From an uncultured Ferrovum sp. (GTDB lineage: Bacteria; Pseudomonadota; Gammaproteobacteria; Burkholderiales; Ferrovaceae), in assembly GCA_903867885.1 (NCBI GenBank), contig CAIPTD010000019.1, positions 1 through 36,374 of the forward strand: a stretch of DNA of 36,374 nt, in the 5' to 3' direction. Shown in pieces: positions 8,161-17,375 of this stretch; position 1 is the first letter of the stretch; each line of letters begins with the position of its first letter. Made by a program: the position numbers and the translations under genes. A model generated the notes under the pieces. It did not search any database and was not told the origin of the DNA. It saw only the letters and a list, made by a program, of their open reading frames with translations.

Positions 8161-8901
8161 TTAATGGATATCTTTCCAGAACTCTTTCTTTAAAGCTAGC
8201 GTTACAAAAAACGCCACGACACAGAAGAATATAGCCAATACACCGATTTGGATACGGGTAGCCTTGGCGGGCTCTGCCATCCAAACCAGATAATTCACTA
8301 AATCTGCTGTGAATTGGTTGTATTCAGCCGGGCTCAATTTGCCGGGATGAACCACTTTAAGTGATTGGGCTCCTTCTTCCCCAGACATCTCTTGCACACC
8401 CTGTAACTCATACAGAACATGAGGCATACCCACGTTGTGGTAAACCGTATTGTTCCATCCTGTCGGGCGAGAGGAATCTTTGTAGAATCCGCGCAGATAG
8501 GAGTACAGCCAATCCGCCCCGCGAACGCGAGCTTCGACTGATAAGTCAGGAGGCGGATTACCAAACCAAGCTTTAGCATCTGCTTTGTCTAAAGCTACAG
8601 TCATGGTGTCACCGATTTTCTCTGAAGAGAACATCAAATTTGCCTTGATCTCTTCCTCACTCAAGCCAATATCGGTAAGACGGCTATAGCGTAAATACTG
8701 AGCAGAGTGACAGTTTTGGCAGTAGTTAGCGAAGGCACGCGCACCGCGTTGGAGAGACGCTTTATCACCCTCTACAATGGGAGCACGGTCCAGCACCAAT
8801 TCTTCATGAGCCAATGCGGGTTGGCCAACGAGTCCTGCACTCAGTGCTGTCAGCGCAACAAATGAGAACAGAAATTTCATCCAGCGAGCGTGTTGTTTCA
8901 T
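8161..8901 (-). CDS. petC: Ubiquinol-cytochrome c reductase, cytochrome c1
   Basis: Cytochrome c1 carries electrons from the Rieske centre to soluble cytochrome c in the bc1 complex. The 246-residue protein has a Sec signal peptide with a likely cleavage after residue 31 (QPALA), the haem-binding CQNCH at residues 61-65, and a C-terminal membrane anchor (IGVLAIFFCVVAFFVTLAL) followed by a charged end. The Met of the GMPHVL stretch is a probable axial ligand, by inference. Its ATG overlaps the petB stop by four bases. A strong terminator follows. Confidence 0.97.
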   Translation of the reverse strand: MKQHARWMKFLFSFVALTALSAGLVGQPALAHEELVLDRAPIVEGDKASLQRGARAFANYCQNCHSAQYLRYSRLTDIGLSEEEIKANLMFSSEKIGDTMTVALDKADAKAWFGNPPPDLSVEARVRGADWLYSYLRGFYKDSSRPTGWNNTVYHNVGMPHVLYELQGVQEMSGEEGAQSLKVVHPGKLSPAEYNQFTADLVNYLVWMAEPAKATRIQIGVLAIFFCVVAFFVTLALKKEFWKDIH

Positions 8902-10133
8902 GAGGTCACCCGATCAGGCTCTGGTAGTGTTTTGTCCAATTTTGAGTAAATAGGCATCAACAAGAAAAATGCAAAGTAGATAGCTGTACACACTTGAGAT
9001 ACGGGATTGACGTACCAAAGATTCGGATCTTGAGTACCCATGTAACCTAAAATCAAGAATGCCGTGATGAACATACCAAACGCGGTCTTGTATAAGGTTC
9101 CGCGATAACGTATTGATTTAACTGCACCGCGATCCAACCAAGGCAATGCCAAGAAAATCAGCACGGCCGCGCCCATCGCGATCACACCTAACTGCTTTTG
9201 AGGGATTGCACGCAAAATAGCGTAGTAAGGAGTGAAATACCATACTGGAGCGATATGAGGTGGGGTCTTCATCGGATCTGCGGGGATGAAGTTATTTGCT
9301 TCCAGAAAATAACCACCCATTTCAGGCGCAAAGAATACCACCGCCGAGAAAATGGCCAAGAATACGGACACACCCACTAAGTCCTTCAAGGTGTAATAAG
9401 GATGAAAGTTAATGCCATCTAATGGTTTATGGGTAACGGGATCTTTATGCTTTTTGATTTCCACACCATCGGGATTGTTTGAGCCCACTTCATGCAACGC
9501 TATGATGTGAACTAGAACCAAGCCCACCAGCACTAAGGGAAGTGCAATAACGTGGAAAGCAAAAAAACGATTTAATGTGGCATCGGAAACAACAAAGTCA
9601 CCGCGAATCCAAAGCGCTAAGGGAGGGCTAATTGCATCAAACAAAGAAATAATGACCTGCGCACCCCAGTAAGACATTTGTCCCCAAGGCAACAAGTAAC
9701 CCATAAATGCCTCGCCCATCAAGCAAAGATAAATACCCATGCCGATCAACCAAACGAGTTCACGGGGTTTACGGTAGGAGCCGTACATTAATCCGCGACA
9801 CATATGAAGATAGACCACGACAAAAAACATTGAAGCGCCGGTTGAGTGCATGTAGCGAATCAACCAGCCATAGTTTACGTCCCGCATGATGTACTCAACC
9901 GATGCAAACGCAAAGCGTGCGTCAGGTTTGTAATTCATGGTCAAGAAAATACCTGTCACCAACTGAATCACCAGCACCAACATGGCCAACGAGCCAAAGT
10001 AGTACCAAAAATTGAAGTTCTTGGGCGCATAGTATTCAGAAATATGATCACGCCAGAGTGACGACATTGGAAAGCGGGCGTCAATCCATTGGGTTGCTTG
10101 CGCTAATTTTGTGTTTTCAGATGCGGTGCTCAT
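8898..10133 (-). CDS. petB: Ubiquinol-cytochrome c reductase, cytochrome b
   Basis: Cytochrome b is the membrane core of the bc1 complex and holds both haem b groups and both quinone sites. The 411-residue protein has the haem ligand pairs H96/H110 and H194/H209 with the expected H-x13-H and H-x14-H spacing. The quinol-oxidation motif reads PVWY at residues 296-299, where mitochondria have PEWY. Multiple hydrophobic helices span the length, including the extra C-terminal ones. It lies 3 bases after petA and overlaps petC. Confidence 0.98.
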   Translation of the reverse strand: MSTASENTKLAQATQWIDARFPMSSLWRDHISEYYAPKNFNFWYYFGSLAMLVLVIQLVTGIFLTMNYKPDARFAFASVEYIMRDVNYGWLIRYMHSTGASMFFVVVYLHMCRGLMYGSYRKPRELVWLIGMGIYLCLMGEAFMGYLLPWGQMSYWGAQVIISLFDAISPPLALWIRGDFVVSDATLNRFFAFHVIALPLVLVGLVLVHIIALHEVGSNNPDGVEIKKHKDPVTHKPLDGINFHPYYTLKDLVGVSVFLAIFSAVVFFAPEMGGYFLEANNFIPADPMKTPPHIAPVWYFTPYYAILRAIPQKQLGVIAMGAAVLIFLALPWLDRGAVKSIRYRGTLYKTAFGMFITAFLILGYMGTQDPNLWYVNPVSQVCTAIYFAFFLLMPIYSKLDKTLPEPDRVTS

Positions 10134-10136
10134 TGA

Positions 10137-10745
10137 TTAAGCTCCTTTAGACTTGTCTGCACCCACAAGCAGGCGACCATTTGCCTGATACATGTGGGGG
10201 GGAATGCGCATATTGAGCGGAGCGGGGACGTTTTGGAAAACCCGCGCTGCCATATCGAATTTTGAACCGTGACAAGGACAGAAGAACCCTCCTGGCCAGT
10301 CTTCGCCCATCCCGGCAGCGTTACCCGCTTTCATGCGGTCTTGCGGGGAACAACCAAGGTGGGTGCAAATACCCACCGCTACCAATAAATTAGGATGCTC
10401 GGCAGTGGATCGGGTAGGGTTTTTGCAATACTCAGGCTGTTCAGAGTTGTCTGACCCGGGATCACGCAAACGATCAACGTTTTTAGCCAGTTGCGCCAAC
10501 ATTTCTGGAGTGCGGTTGACCACCCAAACCGGTTGACCACGCCATTCAGAGGTCATCATCATTCCAGGCTCAAGCTTGGCGATGTCAATCTCTACCGGAG
10601 CGCCCGCAGCTTTCGCTCGTGCACTAGGAAGCATACTCATAACAAACGGTGTGGCTACAGCAGCAGCAGCTGCAGCGCCAAGGGCCCCTGCGGCCCCGAT
10701 CAGAAAACGGCGGCGACCGCCGTTGTCCGAGTGCGAATCACTCAT
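10137..10745 (-). CDS. petA: Ubiquinol-cytochrome c reductase, Rieske iron-sulfur protein
   Basis: The Rieske protein takes the first electron from ubiquinol with its 2Fe-2S cluster. The 202-residue protein shows a Tat signal (RRRFLIG at residues 11-17, then an Ala-rich hydrophobic helix that serves as the anchor). The two cluster boxes are CTHLGC at 127-132 and CPCHGS at 156-161, giving the two Cys and two His ligands. As a folded cofactor protein it needs the Tat translocase encoded just upstream. It heads the petABC operon behind its own candidate promoter. Confidence 0.98.
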   Translation of the reverse strand: MSDSHSDNGGRRRFLIGAAGALGAAAAAAVATPFVMSMLPSARAKAAGAPVEIDIAKLEPGMMMTSEWRGQPVWVVNRTPEMLAQLAKNVDRLRDPGSDNSEQPEYCKNPTRSTAEHPNLLVAVGICTHLGCSPQDRMKAGNAAGMGEDWPGGFFCPCHGSKFDMAARVFQNVPAPLNMRIPPHMYQANGRLLVGADKSKGA

Positions 10746-10797
10746 AATGGAATCCTGTCGTGCGTATAGATTGAATAAAACCCGCCAATTTTAACAA

Positions 10798-10806
10798 AGT
10801 ATAACA
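10798..10806 (-). promoter_or_regulatory. Extended -10 promoter candidate for petABC
   Basis: The minus strand reads TGTTATACT, a TATACT box with the upstream TG of an extended -10 promoter, about 53 bases before the petA start. There is no good -35 box at 17 bases, which extended -10 promoters tolerate. Just upstream of it, TTGC-ACT-GCAA followed by a T-rich run (10816-10835) could be a weak terminator for the tatC transcript. Confidence 0.45.
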
Positions 10807-10885
10807 TTAACGTCTGAAAAAATATTGCAGTGCAACCTTGGTGAAGACCAGCATAACGCCCAAAGCGTTCCCATCAAGATCCCTT

Positions 10886-11629
10886 TTATTGCGCTTCTTT
10901 AGGTTTCCATCGACTGGCTGCCAATATTCCAATTTCATATAACAAGCATAAAGGTATAGCGAGTAGGCTTTGTGAAACAATATCAGGGGGGGTAAAAATA
11001 GCGCCCACCACAAACGCCCCCACAATCACGTAGCGTCTTATTTCTCTTAAAAACGCTACTGAGACCACCCCCAAACGCACGAGAACAACCACGGCTACAG
11101 GGACTTCAAAGGTCACACCGAATGCCATAAACATGGTGAGAACAAAACCCAGGTATTTATCTATGTCTGTCATCACAGCAACACCCTCTGGAGCTGCAGC
11201 GGCAATAAACCCAAAAATAACCGGAAAAACCACAAAGTAGGCAAATGACATGCCGGTATAAAACAAGATTGTGCTAGTGACTACTAATGGCAATACCAAT
11301 CGCTTTTCATGGTTATACAGTCCTGGCGCCACAAATGCCCAAGCTTGGTAAAGCACATAAGGCAAGGCAATAAGGAAGGCCGCCATCATGGCAACTTTCA
11401 TGGGCACGAAAAAGGGGGTGGTAACCTCGGTTGCTATCATGTGACCGCCCGAAGGCAAGGAACGCAGCATCGGCAATGCGAGGAAGGTATACAACTTATT
11501 CGAAAAGGGCAGCAGTGCAACAAGAATCACTCCTATCGCAATGATGGCCCGGATCAGTCTACTTCGCAGCTCTATGAGATGCGACATAAACCCCTCTAGC
11601 TTATCGTCACTCTCTGGCACATCACTCAA
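10886..11629 (-). CDS. tatC: Sec-independent protein translocase TatC
   Basis: TatC is the membrane receptor for twin-arginine signal peptides. The 247-residue protein has the start-region motif SHLIELRSRLIRA, the FxxPMK-like FFVPMKVAMMAAF, the conserved FAPGLYxHEKR-like VAPGLYNHEKRLVLP, and six hydrophobic helices ending near the YEIGI segment. The likely start is TTG at 11629, with GGAG 8 bases upstream and a TTGA overlap with the tatB stop. An ATG at 11587 would leave too short an N-terminus. It closes a tatA-tatB-tatC operon. Confidence 0.97.
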   Translation of the reverse strand: MSDVPESDDKLEGFMSHLIELRSRLIRAIIAIGVILVALLPFSNKLYTFLALPMLRSLPSGGHMIATEVTTPFFVPMKVAMMAAFLIALPYVLYQAWAFVAPGLYNHEKRLVLPLVVTSTILFYTGMSFAYFVVFPVIFGFIAAAAPEGVAVMTDIDKYLGFVLTMFMAFGVTFEVPVAVVVLVRLGVVSVAFLREIRRYVIVGAFVVGAIFTPPDIVSQSLLAIPLCLLYEIGILAASRWKPKEAQ

Positions 11630-12105
11630 ACCTTGTGCTCCAAGACTTTATCTGATGGGGCAGGCGTAATAAGGGCTGATCCTTCAGTGATTTCTAATGC
11701 CAAATCTTGTTGTGTGGGTTCATAAACGGGCGAACGAGGAACCGAGGCTTCGGAGATGGGCGCGGAATCACCACTTTTATCAACACTAGGTCCGGTCATC
11801 CATTGTTCTTTAACTTCTGTGAGCGCTGACTCTGCGCTTACCAAAGTCTCGTTCATCCCCGTTTGTAGGCTCTGTATATTGCTTTCAAGACTTTTAGCGG
11901 CATCCTGCAAATCACTCTGCACACGCCTCAACTCAGATAGCTCCACTTCTCGGGCAATATCTGCCTGGACAGTGGCTGCATAACGCTTTAAACGGCCAAT
12001 GATCACGCCTGTGGTCCTGGCAACCTTAGGCAAACGCTCAGGGCCGATTACCACCAAGGCAACGACACCAATCAGCGCAATTTCAGAAAAGCTGAAATCA
12101 AACAT
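11626..12105 (-). CDS. tatB: Sec-independent protein translocase TatB
   Basis: TatB works with TatC in binding Tat substrates. The 159-residue protein has an N-terminal membrane helix (MFDFSFSEIALIGVVALVVI), the family hinge GPERLPKVAR at about residues 21-30, and an amphipathic helix and coil reaching residue 110. A Ser/Pro-rich tail of low conservation follows. It is told from TatA by the GPERLP hinge and greater length. It sits 17 bases after tatA and overlaps tatC. Confidence 0.95.
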   Translation of the reverse strand: MFDFSFSEIALIGVVALVVIGPERLPKVARTTGVIIGRLKRYAATVQADIAREVELSELRRVQSDLQDAAKSLESNIQSLQTGMNETLVSAESALTEVKEQWMTGPSVDKSGDSAPISEASVPRSPVYEPTQQDLALEITEGSALITPAPSDKVLEHKV

Positions 12106-12122
12106 GAAAGCCGATACCCGGC

Positions 12123-12347
12123 CTATAGCGGGGGATGCTGTATTTTTTCAGCTGGAATGGCCGGTTTTGCCTCAGCAGGAGGGGAATGAGTCCCGGTCTG
12201 CTGGCCATCAGGTCCAGCCATGCCATCTTTAAAGCTGCGCACCGCGCTACCTAAATCTTTACCCGCATCTTTGAGCTTGCGTGTGCCAAAAACCAACACC
12301 ACGATGACCAAAACGATCAACCAATGCCAAATACTGAACGTACCCAT
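12123..12347 (-). CDS. tatA: Sec-independent protein translocase TatA
   Basis: TatA forms the pore-like assembly through which folded proteins cross the membrane. The 74-residue protein has an N-terminal helix ([13 protein letters not shown]), the [14 protein letters not shown] hinge and amphipathic helix, and a Pro/Ala-rich tail. AAGGAG lies 11 bases before the ATG. It follows hinT by 28 bases with no terminator, so tatABC may be the distal part of the his-hinT transcript. Confidence 0.96.
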   Translation of the reverse strand: MGTFSIWHWLIVLVIVVLVFGTRKLKDAGKDLGSAVRSFKDGMAGPDGQQTGTHSPPAEAKPAIPAEKIQHPPL

Positions 12348-12375
12348 AAGTCTCTATTCTCCTTAATCTTTTGGA

Positions 12376-12732
12376 TCACGCCGATGCGACGCAATCCACC
12401 AGTGGGCGCAATTGAGCGCCGCCTAAAATGTGGGCATGAATATGAAACACCTCTTGCCCCCCACCTTTACCCGTATTAATGATGGTTCTAAACCCGTCAG
12501 TCAATCCTGATTCGGCGGCAATATTGGGAGCCGCCAGCAGAATGCGCCCTAAATCTTCGAGATGAGATGCATTGCAATCCGCTAAAGATGCCACGTGCAC
12601 TTTAGGGATAATGAGTACATGCACAGGTGCAGCAGGTTGTATATCGTGGAAAGCAAAAAGGTGATCATCTTCGTACACTTTTTTGCTCGGAATTGCACCC
12701 GCCACAATCTTGCAAAAAATGCAGTCGATCAT
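12376..12732 (-). CDS. hinT: Histidine triad (HIT) nucleotide-binding protein
   Basis: HinT-type proteins hydrolyse purine nucleoside phosphoramidates and related adenylated substrates. The 118-residue protein begins with CIFCKIVAG, the CxxC start typical of this subgroup, and has the triad HIHAHI with histidines at 97, 99 and 101. The ATG overlaps the hisE stop (ATGA). Location at the end of his operons is common in betaproteobacteria; whether it has a role linked to the adenylated histidine intermediates is unknown. Confidence 0.93.
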   Translation of the reverse strand: MIDCIFCKIVAGAIPSKKVYEDDHLFAFHDIQPAAPVHVLIIPKVHVASLADCNASHLEDLGRILLAAPNIAAESGLTDGFRTIINTGKGGGQEVFHIHAHILGGAQLRPLVDCVASA

Positions 12733-13064
12733 TGTTCATTTTCCTGTGGTCTTGCCGCTTTTTCATCGATTCCAGAAACACCCTCGCGGCGTTTGAGTTC
12801 TGCAATGACATCCTGGGGCCCCACCCCAGCATCAGCCAACATCACTAGGGTGTGAAACCATAAATCTGCCGTCTCTTTCACTAAATGAAGTGTATCACCA
12901 GACTTTGCGGCCAATATGGCTTCTACTGTTTCTTCACCCACCTTACGCAAAATGGCGTCTTGGCCCTTGGAATAGAGTTTAGCGACATAAGAACTATTGG
13001 GATCAGCCCCTTTTCGTGACGCTAAGGTAGCTGCTAACTGAAACAAAAAATCTTCACCAGGCAT
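12729..13064 (-). CDS. hisE: Phosphoribosyl-ATP pyrophosphatase
   Basis: HisE removes pyrophosphate from phosphoribosyl-ATP, step 2 of histidine synthesis. I choose the ATG at 13064 (111 residues) over the TTG two codons upstream. The helical MazG-like fold is marked by KVGEEAVE-like [13 protein letters not shown] and by [13 protein letters not shown], whose acidic residues bind magnesium in the family. It is a separate gene here, unlike the E. coli HisIE fusion, and follows hisI by 31 bases. Confidence 0.95.
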   Translation of the reverse strand: MPGEDFLFQLAATLASRKGADPNSSYVAKLYSKGQDAILRKVGEETVEAILAAKSGDTLHLVKETADLWFHTLVMLADAGVGPQDVIAELKRREGVSGIDEKAARPQENEQ

Positions 13065-13095
13065 AATCAAAGGCTTCTCAGAAGAGATTCAGGGG

Positions 13096-13485
13096 TTAGA
13101 GGGCTTTATAAAATTCGATAGGGTTTCTCACAACCGGCTCATTTTCTATCCATTCGCCATCTTGCCATTTTCGGTAAAAACAACTGTGATGCCCCGTATG
13201 GCAAGCAATCCCCCCTTCTTGTTCAACTTGCAGGACAATTGCGTCACCATCACAATCCATTTCCATTAGTTTTACGCGCTGCCGATGGCCCGATTCTTCT
13301 CCCTTACGCCATAAACGCGCACGACTGCGGGACCAGTAGGTGGCAAAACCTGAGTCAAGCGTGGCCTGCAAAGATTCCCTATTCATCCAAGCCATCATCA
13401 GCACGCGCCCACTCACAATTTCTTGAGCCACTGCGGCCACCAGGCCGTGTTCATCCCACTTAATCATGTCGAAATTGGTATTCAC
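13096..13485 (-). CDS. hisI: Phosphoribosyl-AMP cyclohydrolase
   Basis: HisI opens the purine ring of phosphoribosyl-AMP, step 3 of histidine synthesis, using zinc and magnesium. The 129-residue protein has [20 protein letters not shown], the metal-binding DCDGDA, and [11 protein letters not shown] with the zinc cysteines. The start is probably GTG, which overlaps the hisF stop (GTGA); an ATG six codons in is possible. The length fits a stand-alone cyclohydrolase. Confidence 0.95.
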   Translation of the reverse strand: MNTNFDMIKWDEHGLVAAVAQEIVSGRVLMMAWMNRESLQATLDSGFATYWSRSRARLWRKGEESGHRQRVKLMEMDCDGDAIVLQVEQEGGIACHTGHHSCFYRKWQDGEWIENEPVVRNPIEFYKAL

Positions 13486-14246
13486 AAGCGTACCTCAACA
13501 CCTTGTTGAGCCAGGTAAGCTTTAGCGCTTCCTATGGTGTGTTCGCCATAGTGAAAAATACTCGCAGCAAGGACGGCATCGGCTTTACCAATCAAAATAC
13601 CGTCAGCCAAATCCTGCAAAGACCCTACTCCGCCACTGGCAATCACGGGCACAGGTACCGCCTCAGAAACTGCACGGGTTAAATCCAGATCAAAACCATT
13701 GCGTGTTCCATCCCTATCCATACTGGTCAGTAAAACTTCCCCTGCACCCAAGCGACAGATTTCTATCGCCCATTCCACAGCATCCAGACCAGTGGCATTT
13801 CTACCGCCGTGTGTATAAACCTGCCACCCACCCGTTGCAGGATTGCGTTTAGCATCAATCGCCACAACGATACATTGCGATCCAAATCGATCAGCAGAAT
13901 CTGCAATCAATCGGGGATCTAAAACAGCAGCTGTATTCATGCTGATTTTATCCGCACCGGCATTCAACAATGCCCGAACATCGGAAACCTGACGCACCCC
14001 ACCACCCACAGTAAGAGGGATGAACACTTGGGCGCTCACGGCTTCGATCACAGAAAAAATCAAACCACGGTTATCCGAACTTGCCGTGATATCTAAAAAA
14101 GTGACTTCATCTGCTCCCTGATCATCGTATCTTCTCGCCACTTCTACCGGGTCACCGGCATCACGCAAACCGGTAAAATTGACCCCTTTTACGACGCGAC
14201 CCGCGTTGACATCCAAACAAGGAATAATGCGTTTCGCCAGGCCCAT
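13482..14246 (-). CDS. hisF: Imidazole glycerol phosphate synthase, cyclase subunit
   Basis: HisF is the TIM-barrel cyclase that uses ammonia from HisH to make imidazole glycerol phosphate and AICAR. I set the start at the ATG of [13 protein letters not shown] (254 residues); AGGA lies 5 bases upstream, and it begins 1 base after the hisA stop. The catalytic aspartates fall in [12 protein letters not shown] near residue 11 and AIDAKR near residue 130. The phosphate loops VTVGGG-like TVGGGVR and IASGGVG are present. Confidence 0.97.
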   Translation of the reverse strand: MGLAKRIIPCLDVNAGRVVKGVNFTGLRDAGDPVEVARRYDDQGADEVTFLDITASSDNRGLIFSVIEAVSAQVFIPLTVGGGVRQVSDVRALLNAGADKISMNTAAVLDPRLIADSADRFGSQCIVVAIDAKRNPATGGWQVYTHGGRNATGLDAVEWAIEICRLGAGEVLLTSMDRDGTRNGFDLDLTRAVSEAVPVPVIASGGVGSLQDLADGILIGKADAVLAASIFHYGEHTIGSAKAYLAQQGVEVRL

Positions 14247-14247
14247 A

Positions 14248-14991
14248 TTAATCCTGGTTGAAGCGAGCACAAAGTTCGTTGGCTGCCTTGAAATCTAAGG
14301 TGCCTTCATAAATCGCACGGCCGGTAATCACCCCCATGATGCCCTCATCTTGAACTTCACACAGCCCCTGAATATCACTCAACTGTGAAACACCCCCACT
14401 GGCTATAACGGGAATGTGAAGCGCTTGCGCTAACTTTACGGTGGCGTCCAAATTGATTCCGCCCATCATTCCATCGCGGCCAATATCAGTATAGATGATG
14501 GCTTCAACACCATAGTCTTCATAACGCTTAGCCAAATCGATCACATCATGCCCCGTCATTTTTGACCAACCATCTACCGCAACCTTGCCATCCCGGGCAT
14601 CCAAGCCCACCATGATGTGGCCAGGGAAGGCATCACAGGCCTCGTGTAAAAAACCCGGGTTTTTAATTGCTGCCGTTCCCACAATGACCCAACTTACCCC
14701 ATCGTCCAAATAGCGCTCAATAATTTCTAAGCTACGAATCCCCCCACCTAATTGAATAGGAAGTTCGTCTCCCAACTCTTTAATAATGTCTCGGATCGCA
14801 TTTTCGTTTACGGGCTTTCCAGCAAATGCTCCGTTCAGATCAACGAGATGCAAGCGTTCTGCGCCGAGGTCTTTCCAGCGCCGCGCCATTTCAGAGGGGT
14901 TTTCAGAAAAAAGAGTGGCACCATCCATTTCGCCTTGTTTGAGGCGAACGCAGTGACCGTCTTTAAGATCAATGGCAGGAATAACAATCAT
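14248..14991 (-). CDS. hisA: ProFAR isomerase
   Basis: HisA is the TIM-barrel isomerase that converts ProFAR to PRFAR, step 4. The 247-residue protein begins [17 protein letters not shown], with the catalytic Asp at residue 8. It has QLGGGIRS and [15 protein letters not shown], where the second catalytic Asp sits near residue 130. It is a paralogue of the next gene, hisF. The end of hisH and the 39-base gap upstream contain a small inverted repeat. Confidence 0.97.
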   Translation of the reverse strand: MIVIPAIDLKDGHCVRLKQGEMDGATLFSENPSEMARRWKDLGAERLHLVDLNGAFAGKPVNENAIRDIIKELGDELPIQLGGGIRSLEIIERYLDDGVSWVIVGTAAIKNPGFLHEACDAFPGHIMVGLDARDGKVAVDGWSKMTGHDVIDLAKRYEDYGVEAIIYTDIGRDGMMGGINLDATVKLAQALHIPVIASGGVSQLSDIQGLCEVQDEGIMGVITGRAIYEGTLDFKAANELCARFNQD

Positions 14992-15030
14992 GGTCGGACA
15001 ATTACAGTTATGGGTGAAATTAAGATCGCC

Positions 15031-15672
15031 TTAGGGCGACCACGTTAAGAAATTGGACAGCAGTTTTAATCCTGCCCGATCACTTTTCTCAGGGTGAAAC
15101 TGAACAGCAAACAAAGCCTCTTGCTCTGCAGCGCATGCAAATTGAAATGGATACGCCGAGTGCGCAGCAATTACATCTGATTGAGCAGGTTGAACGTAAT
15201 AGCTGTGAACAAAGTAAAACCGGGTTCCTGATGCAATTCCTTCCCATAAAGGATGGGCTTGATGCGGATAAACTTCATTCCATCCCATATGAGGTACTTT
15301 TAGTCGATTGCCTTTTGCATCCATCATCGCTTCAGCAGGAAACTTTTTTACCTGCCCTGAGAGAATACCTAATCCGGGCGTATCGCCCTCTTCAGAGTGA
15401 TCAAAGAGGAGTTGCAAGCCAATACATAACCCCAGGAAAGGTTTGTTTTTTGCCGCATGGGTCACTGCATCTCTTAAGCCACGAGCATCAATTTCGCGCA
15501 TGCAATCTCTCATCGCGCCTTGACCTGGAAAAACGACTTTGTCGGCTGCTTCCAAGCGCTGAAGATCTCCGCTCACTTCGATAGTGTGCTCACTTCCCGC
15601 CACATATTCCAAGGCTTTAGCAACCGATCGCAAGTTGCCCATTCCGTAATCCACCACTACTACGTGGCTCAT
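15031..15672 (-). CDS. hisH: Imidazole glycerol phosphate synthase, glutaminase subunit
   Basis: HisH releases ammonia from glutamine and channels it to HisF. The 213-residue class I amidotransferase has the full triad: C83 in GLCIGLQLLF, H193 and E195 in VQFHPEKS. The oxyanion-hole strand is FPGQGA at residues 48-53. YGMGNLRSV near the N-terminus is the family signature. The stop codon lies within the inverted repeat TCGCC/GGCGA. It starts 7 bases after hisB. Confidence 0.97.
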   Translation of the reverse strand: MSHVVVVDYGMGNLRSVAKALEYVAGSEHTIEVSGDLQRLEAADKVVFPGQGAMRDCMREIDARGLRDAVTHAAKNKPFLGLCIGLQLLFDHSEEGDTPGLGILSGQVKKFPAEAMMDAKGNRLKVPHMGWNEVYPHQAHPLWEGIASGTRFYFVHSYYVQPAQSDVIAAHSAYPFQFACAAEQEALFAVQFHPEKSDRAGLKLLSNFLTWSP

Positions 15673-15679
15673 AATCGTC

Positions 15680-16267
15680 TCACAAGGCGCCTTTAGTAGA
15701 CGGTAAGGTACCCGCGGCGCGAGGGTCTGGCTCTATCGCCATCCTAAGTGCTCGAGCAAAAGCCTTGAATACCGTTTCTGCTTGATGATGCGCATTTCGT
15801 CCACGCAAATTATCGATATGCAAAGTCATACCGGCATGATTCACGAAACCCTGAAAGAATTCATAAAAGAGATCAACATCAAATTCACCTATACGCGCAC
15901 GCGTGAAGTCGACATGAAACTCCAAGCCGGGACGACCCGATAGGTCAATGACCACCCGAGATAAAGCTTCGTCTAAGGGCACATAGGCATGGCCATAGCG
16001 GCGAATACCTTTTTTATCTGAGAGCGCTTGATGAAAGGCCTGGCCCAGTGTAATGCCCACATCCTCAACGGTGTGATGCGCATCAATATGTAAATCGCCT
16101 TTGGCCTGAACATCAAGGTCAATCAGACCGTGCCGCACAATCTGATCCAGCATGTGGTCAAGGAATGGCAACCCGGTATCAAGCCGGCCCTCTCCTTTAC
16201 CATCCAGGTTGATTGAGGCGGAAATCTGAGTTTCTAAGGTATTTCTAGTGACCAGTGCGGAGCGCAT
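15680..16267 (-). CDS. hisB: Imidazoleglycerol-phosphate dehydratase
   Basis: HisB dehydrates imidazole glycerol phosphate to imidazole acetol phosphate using manganese. The 195-residue protein is the monofunctional form, without the histidinol phosphatase domain of E. coli HisB. The two metal motifs HHTVEDVGI (residues 64-72) and [15 protein letters not shown] near the C-terminus are intact. No histidinol-phosphate phosphatase gene is in this operon, so that step must be encoded elsewhere. Confidence 0.97.
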   Translation of the reverse strand: MRSALVTRNTLETQISASINLDGKGEGRLDTGLPFLDHMLDQIVRHGLIDLDVQAKGDLHIDAHHTVEDVGITLGQAFHQALSDKKGIRRYGHAYVPLDEALSRVVIDLSGRPGLEFHVDFTRARIGEFDVDLFYEFFQGFVNHAGMTLHIDNLRGRNAHHQAETVFKAFARALRMAIEPDPRAAGTLPSTKGAL

Positions 16268-16299
16268 GAGTATTCAATTTCAATCAAATTTAGCTATGC

Positions 16300-17373
16300 T
16301 TACGCACAAGCCAACATTGACGCTTTTAATGCGTCTAGGAAGCGGTCGTTTTCTTCGGGTGTTCCCACCGTGACACGCAGACATCCGCGCAATAATGCAT
16401 GCGCGCTACTTAAGTTCTTGATCAATATACCATGACGTTTAATACCGTCAAACACGGCTTGTGCGTCAGTCACGCGCAGCAAAATAAAGTTGGCCTCACT
16501 TTCGAAGGGATGCACTCCATCAATATCTCGCAAGGCAGTGAAGAGCCGCTCTCTTTCTTGACGCAATTTCAGGGTTTGATCGCTGAGCGCTTGTTGTTCT
16601 TGCAGCACAGTCTCAGCAATCACTTGGGTTGCAACGGAGACGTTATACGGTAATCGCAGTTTTTCTAATTCGCCCAGTAATTCTGGAGCACCTGCCAAAA
16701 AACCTAGCCGAATTCCAGCTAAACCCAGCTTAGAGACGGTTCGCATCACCACCATATTGGGATAATGATGTATGCACGAGAGATAGCTCCCATCGCGAAA
16801 AGGAAAATAAGCTTCGTCAATCACCACGATACCTTTTGCTTCTTTTAGTATGGCTTGGACTGCCTCAGGTGCAAACGTATTTCCTGTTGGGTTATTTGGG
16901 ATCGCCAAGAAAATCAGTGCGGGCTGGCGTTCTCGGATTTTTTTCAGCATGGCCTCAAGATCAATTGAAAAATTGTCTTGAAGGGGAACCCCGATATATT
17001 CCAACCCGCAAGCATTTGCCAACACACGAAACATCACGAACGCAGGTTCAACGCTTAGAAGTGCTGCCCCAGGTTTGGCAACTGCCTGCGCCATAATCTG
17101 AATCAACTCATCCGAGCCATTACCTAGCAATAACGCCGCTCCCTCAGGAACGCCAAACACTTTCGCCATCAAAGCTTTTAGCACCAATGGATTAGCGTCT
17201 GGGTATCGGTTATAGGCAGCCTTGGCTAATTGCTCTCCCAAACGCTCTTGAAGAGCAAGAGGCAAAGGCCATGGGTTTTCCATTGCATCAAGCTTGATGT
17301 ATCCCTCGGCGTGTTGAACATGATAGGCAGAAAGTGCGCGTATTTCCGGGCGGATCAAATCTAAGGCAGACAT
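16300..17373 (-). CDS. hisC: Histidinol-phosphate aminotransferase
   Basis: HisC transaminates imidazole acetol phosphate with glutamate. The 357-residue PLP enzyme of fold type I shows NENPWPLP-like ENPWPLP near residue 32, GNGSDEL at 84-90, NPTG at 161-164, DEAY at 186-189, and the PLP lysine K215 in SKLGLAGIRLG. It starts 2 bases after hisD and ends 32 bases before hisB. Confidence 0.96.
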   Translation of the reverse strand: MSALDLIRPEIRALSAYHVQHAEGYIKLDAMENPWPLPLALQERLGEQLAKAAYNRYPDANPLVLKALMAKVFGVPEGAALLLGNGSDELIQIMAQAVAKPGAALLSVEPAFVMFRVLANACGLEYIGVPLQDNFSIDLEAMLKKIRERQPALIFLAIPNNPTGNTFAPEAVQAILKEAKGIVVIDEAYFPFRDGSYLSCIHHYPNMVVMRTVSKLGLAGIRLGFLAGAPELLGELEKLRLPYNVSVATQVIAETVLQEQQALSDQTLKLRQERERLFTALRDIDGVHPFESEANFILLRVTDAQAVFDGIKRHGILIKNLSSAHALLRGCLRVTVGTPEENDRFLDALKASMLACA

Positions 17374-17375
17374 GA

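Noticed and set aside
10807-11025. 72-residue frame between petA and tatC on the minus strand
   Set aside because: Its first two thirds overlap tatC in another frame, and the remaining part shows no family features; treated as a shadow of tatC.
15135-15584. 149-residue open frame on the plus strand
   Set aside because: It lies wholly antisense to hisH, which has an intact catalytic triad. No family resemblance or ribosome site was seen.
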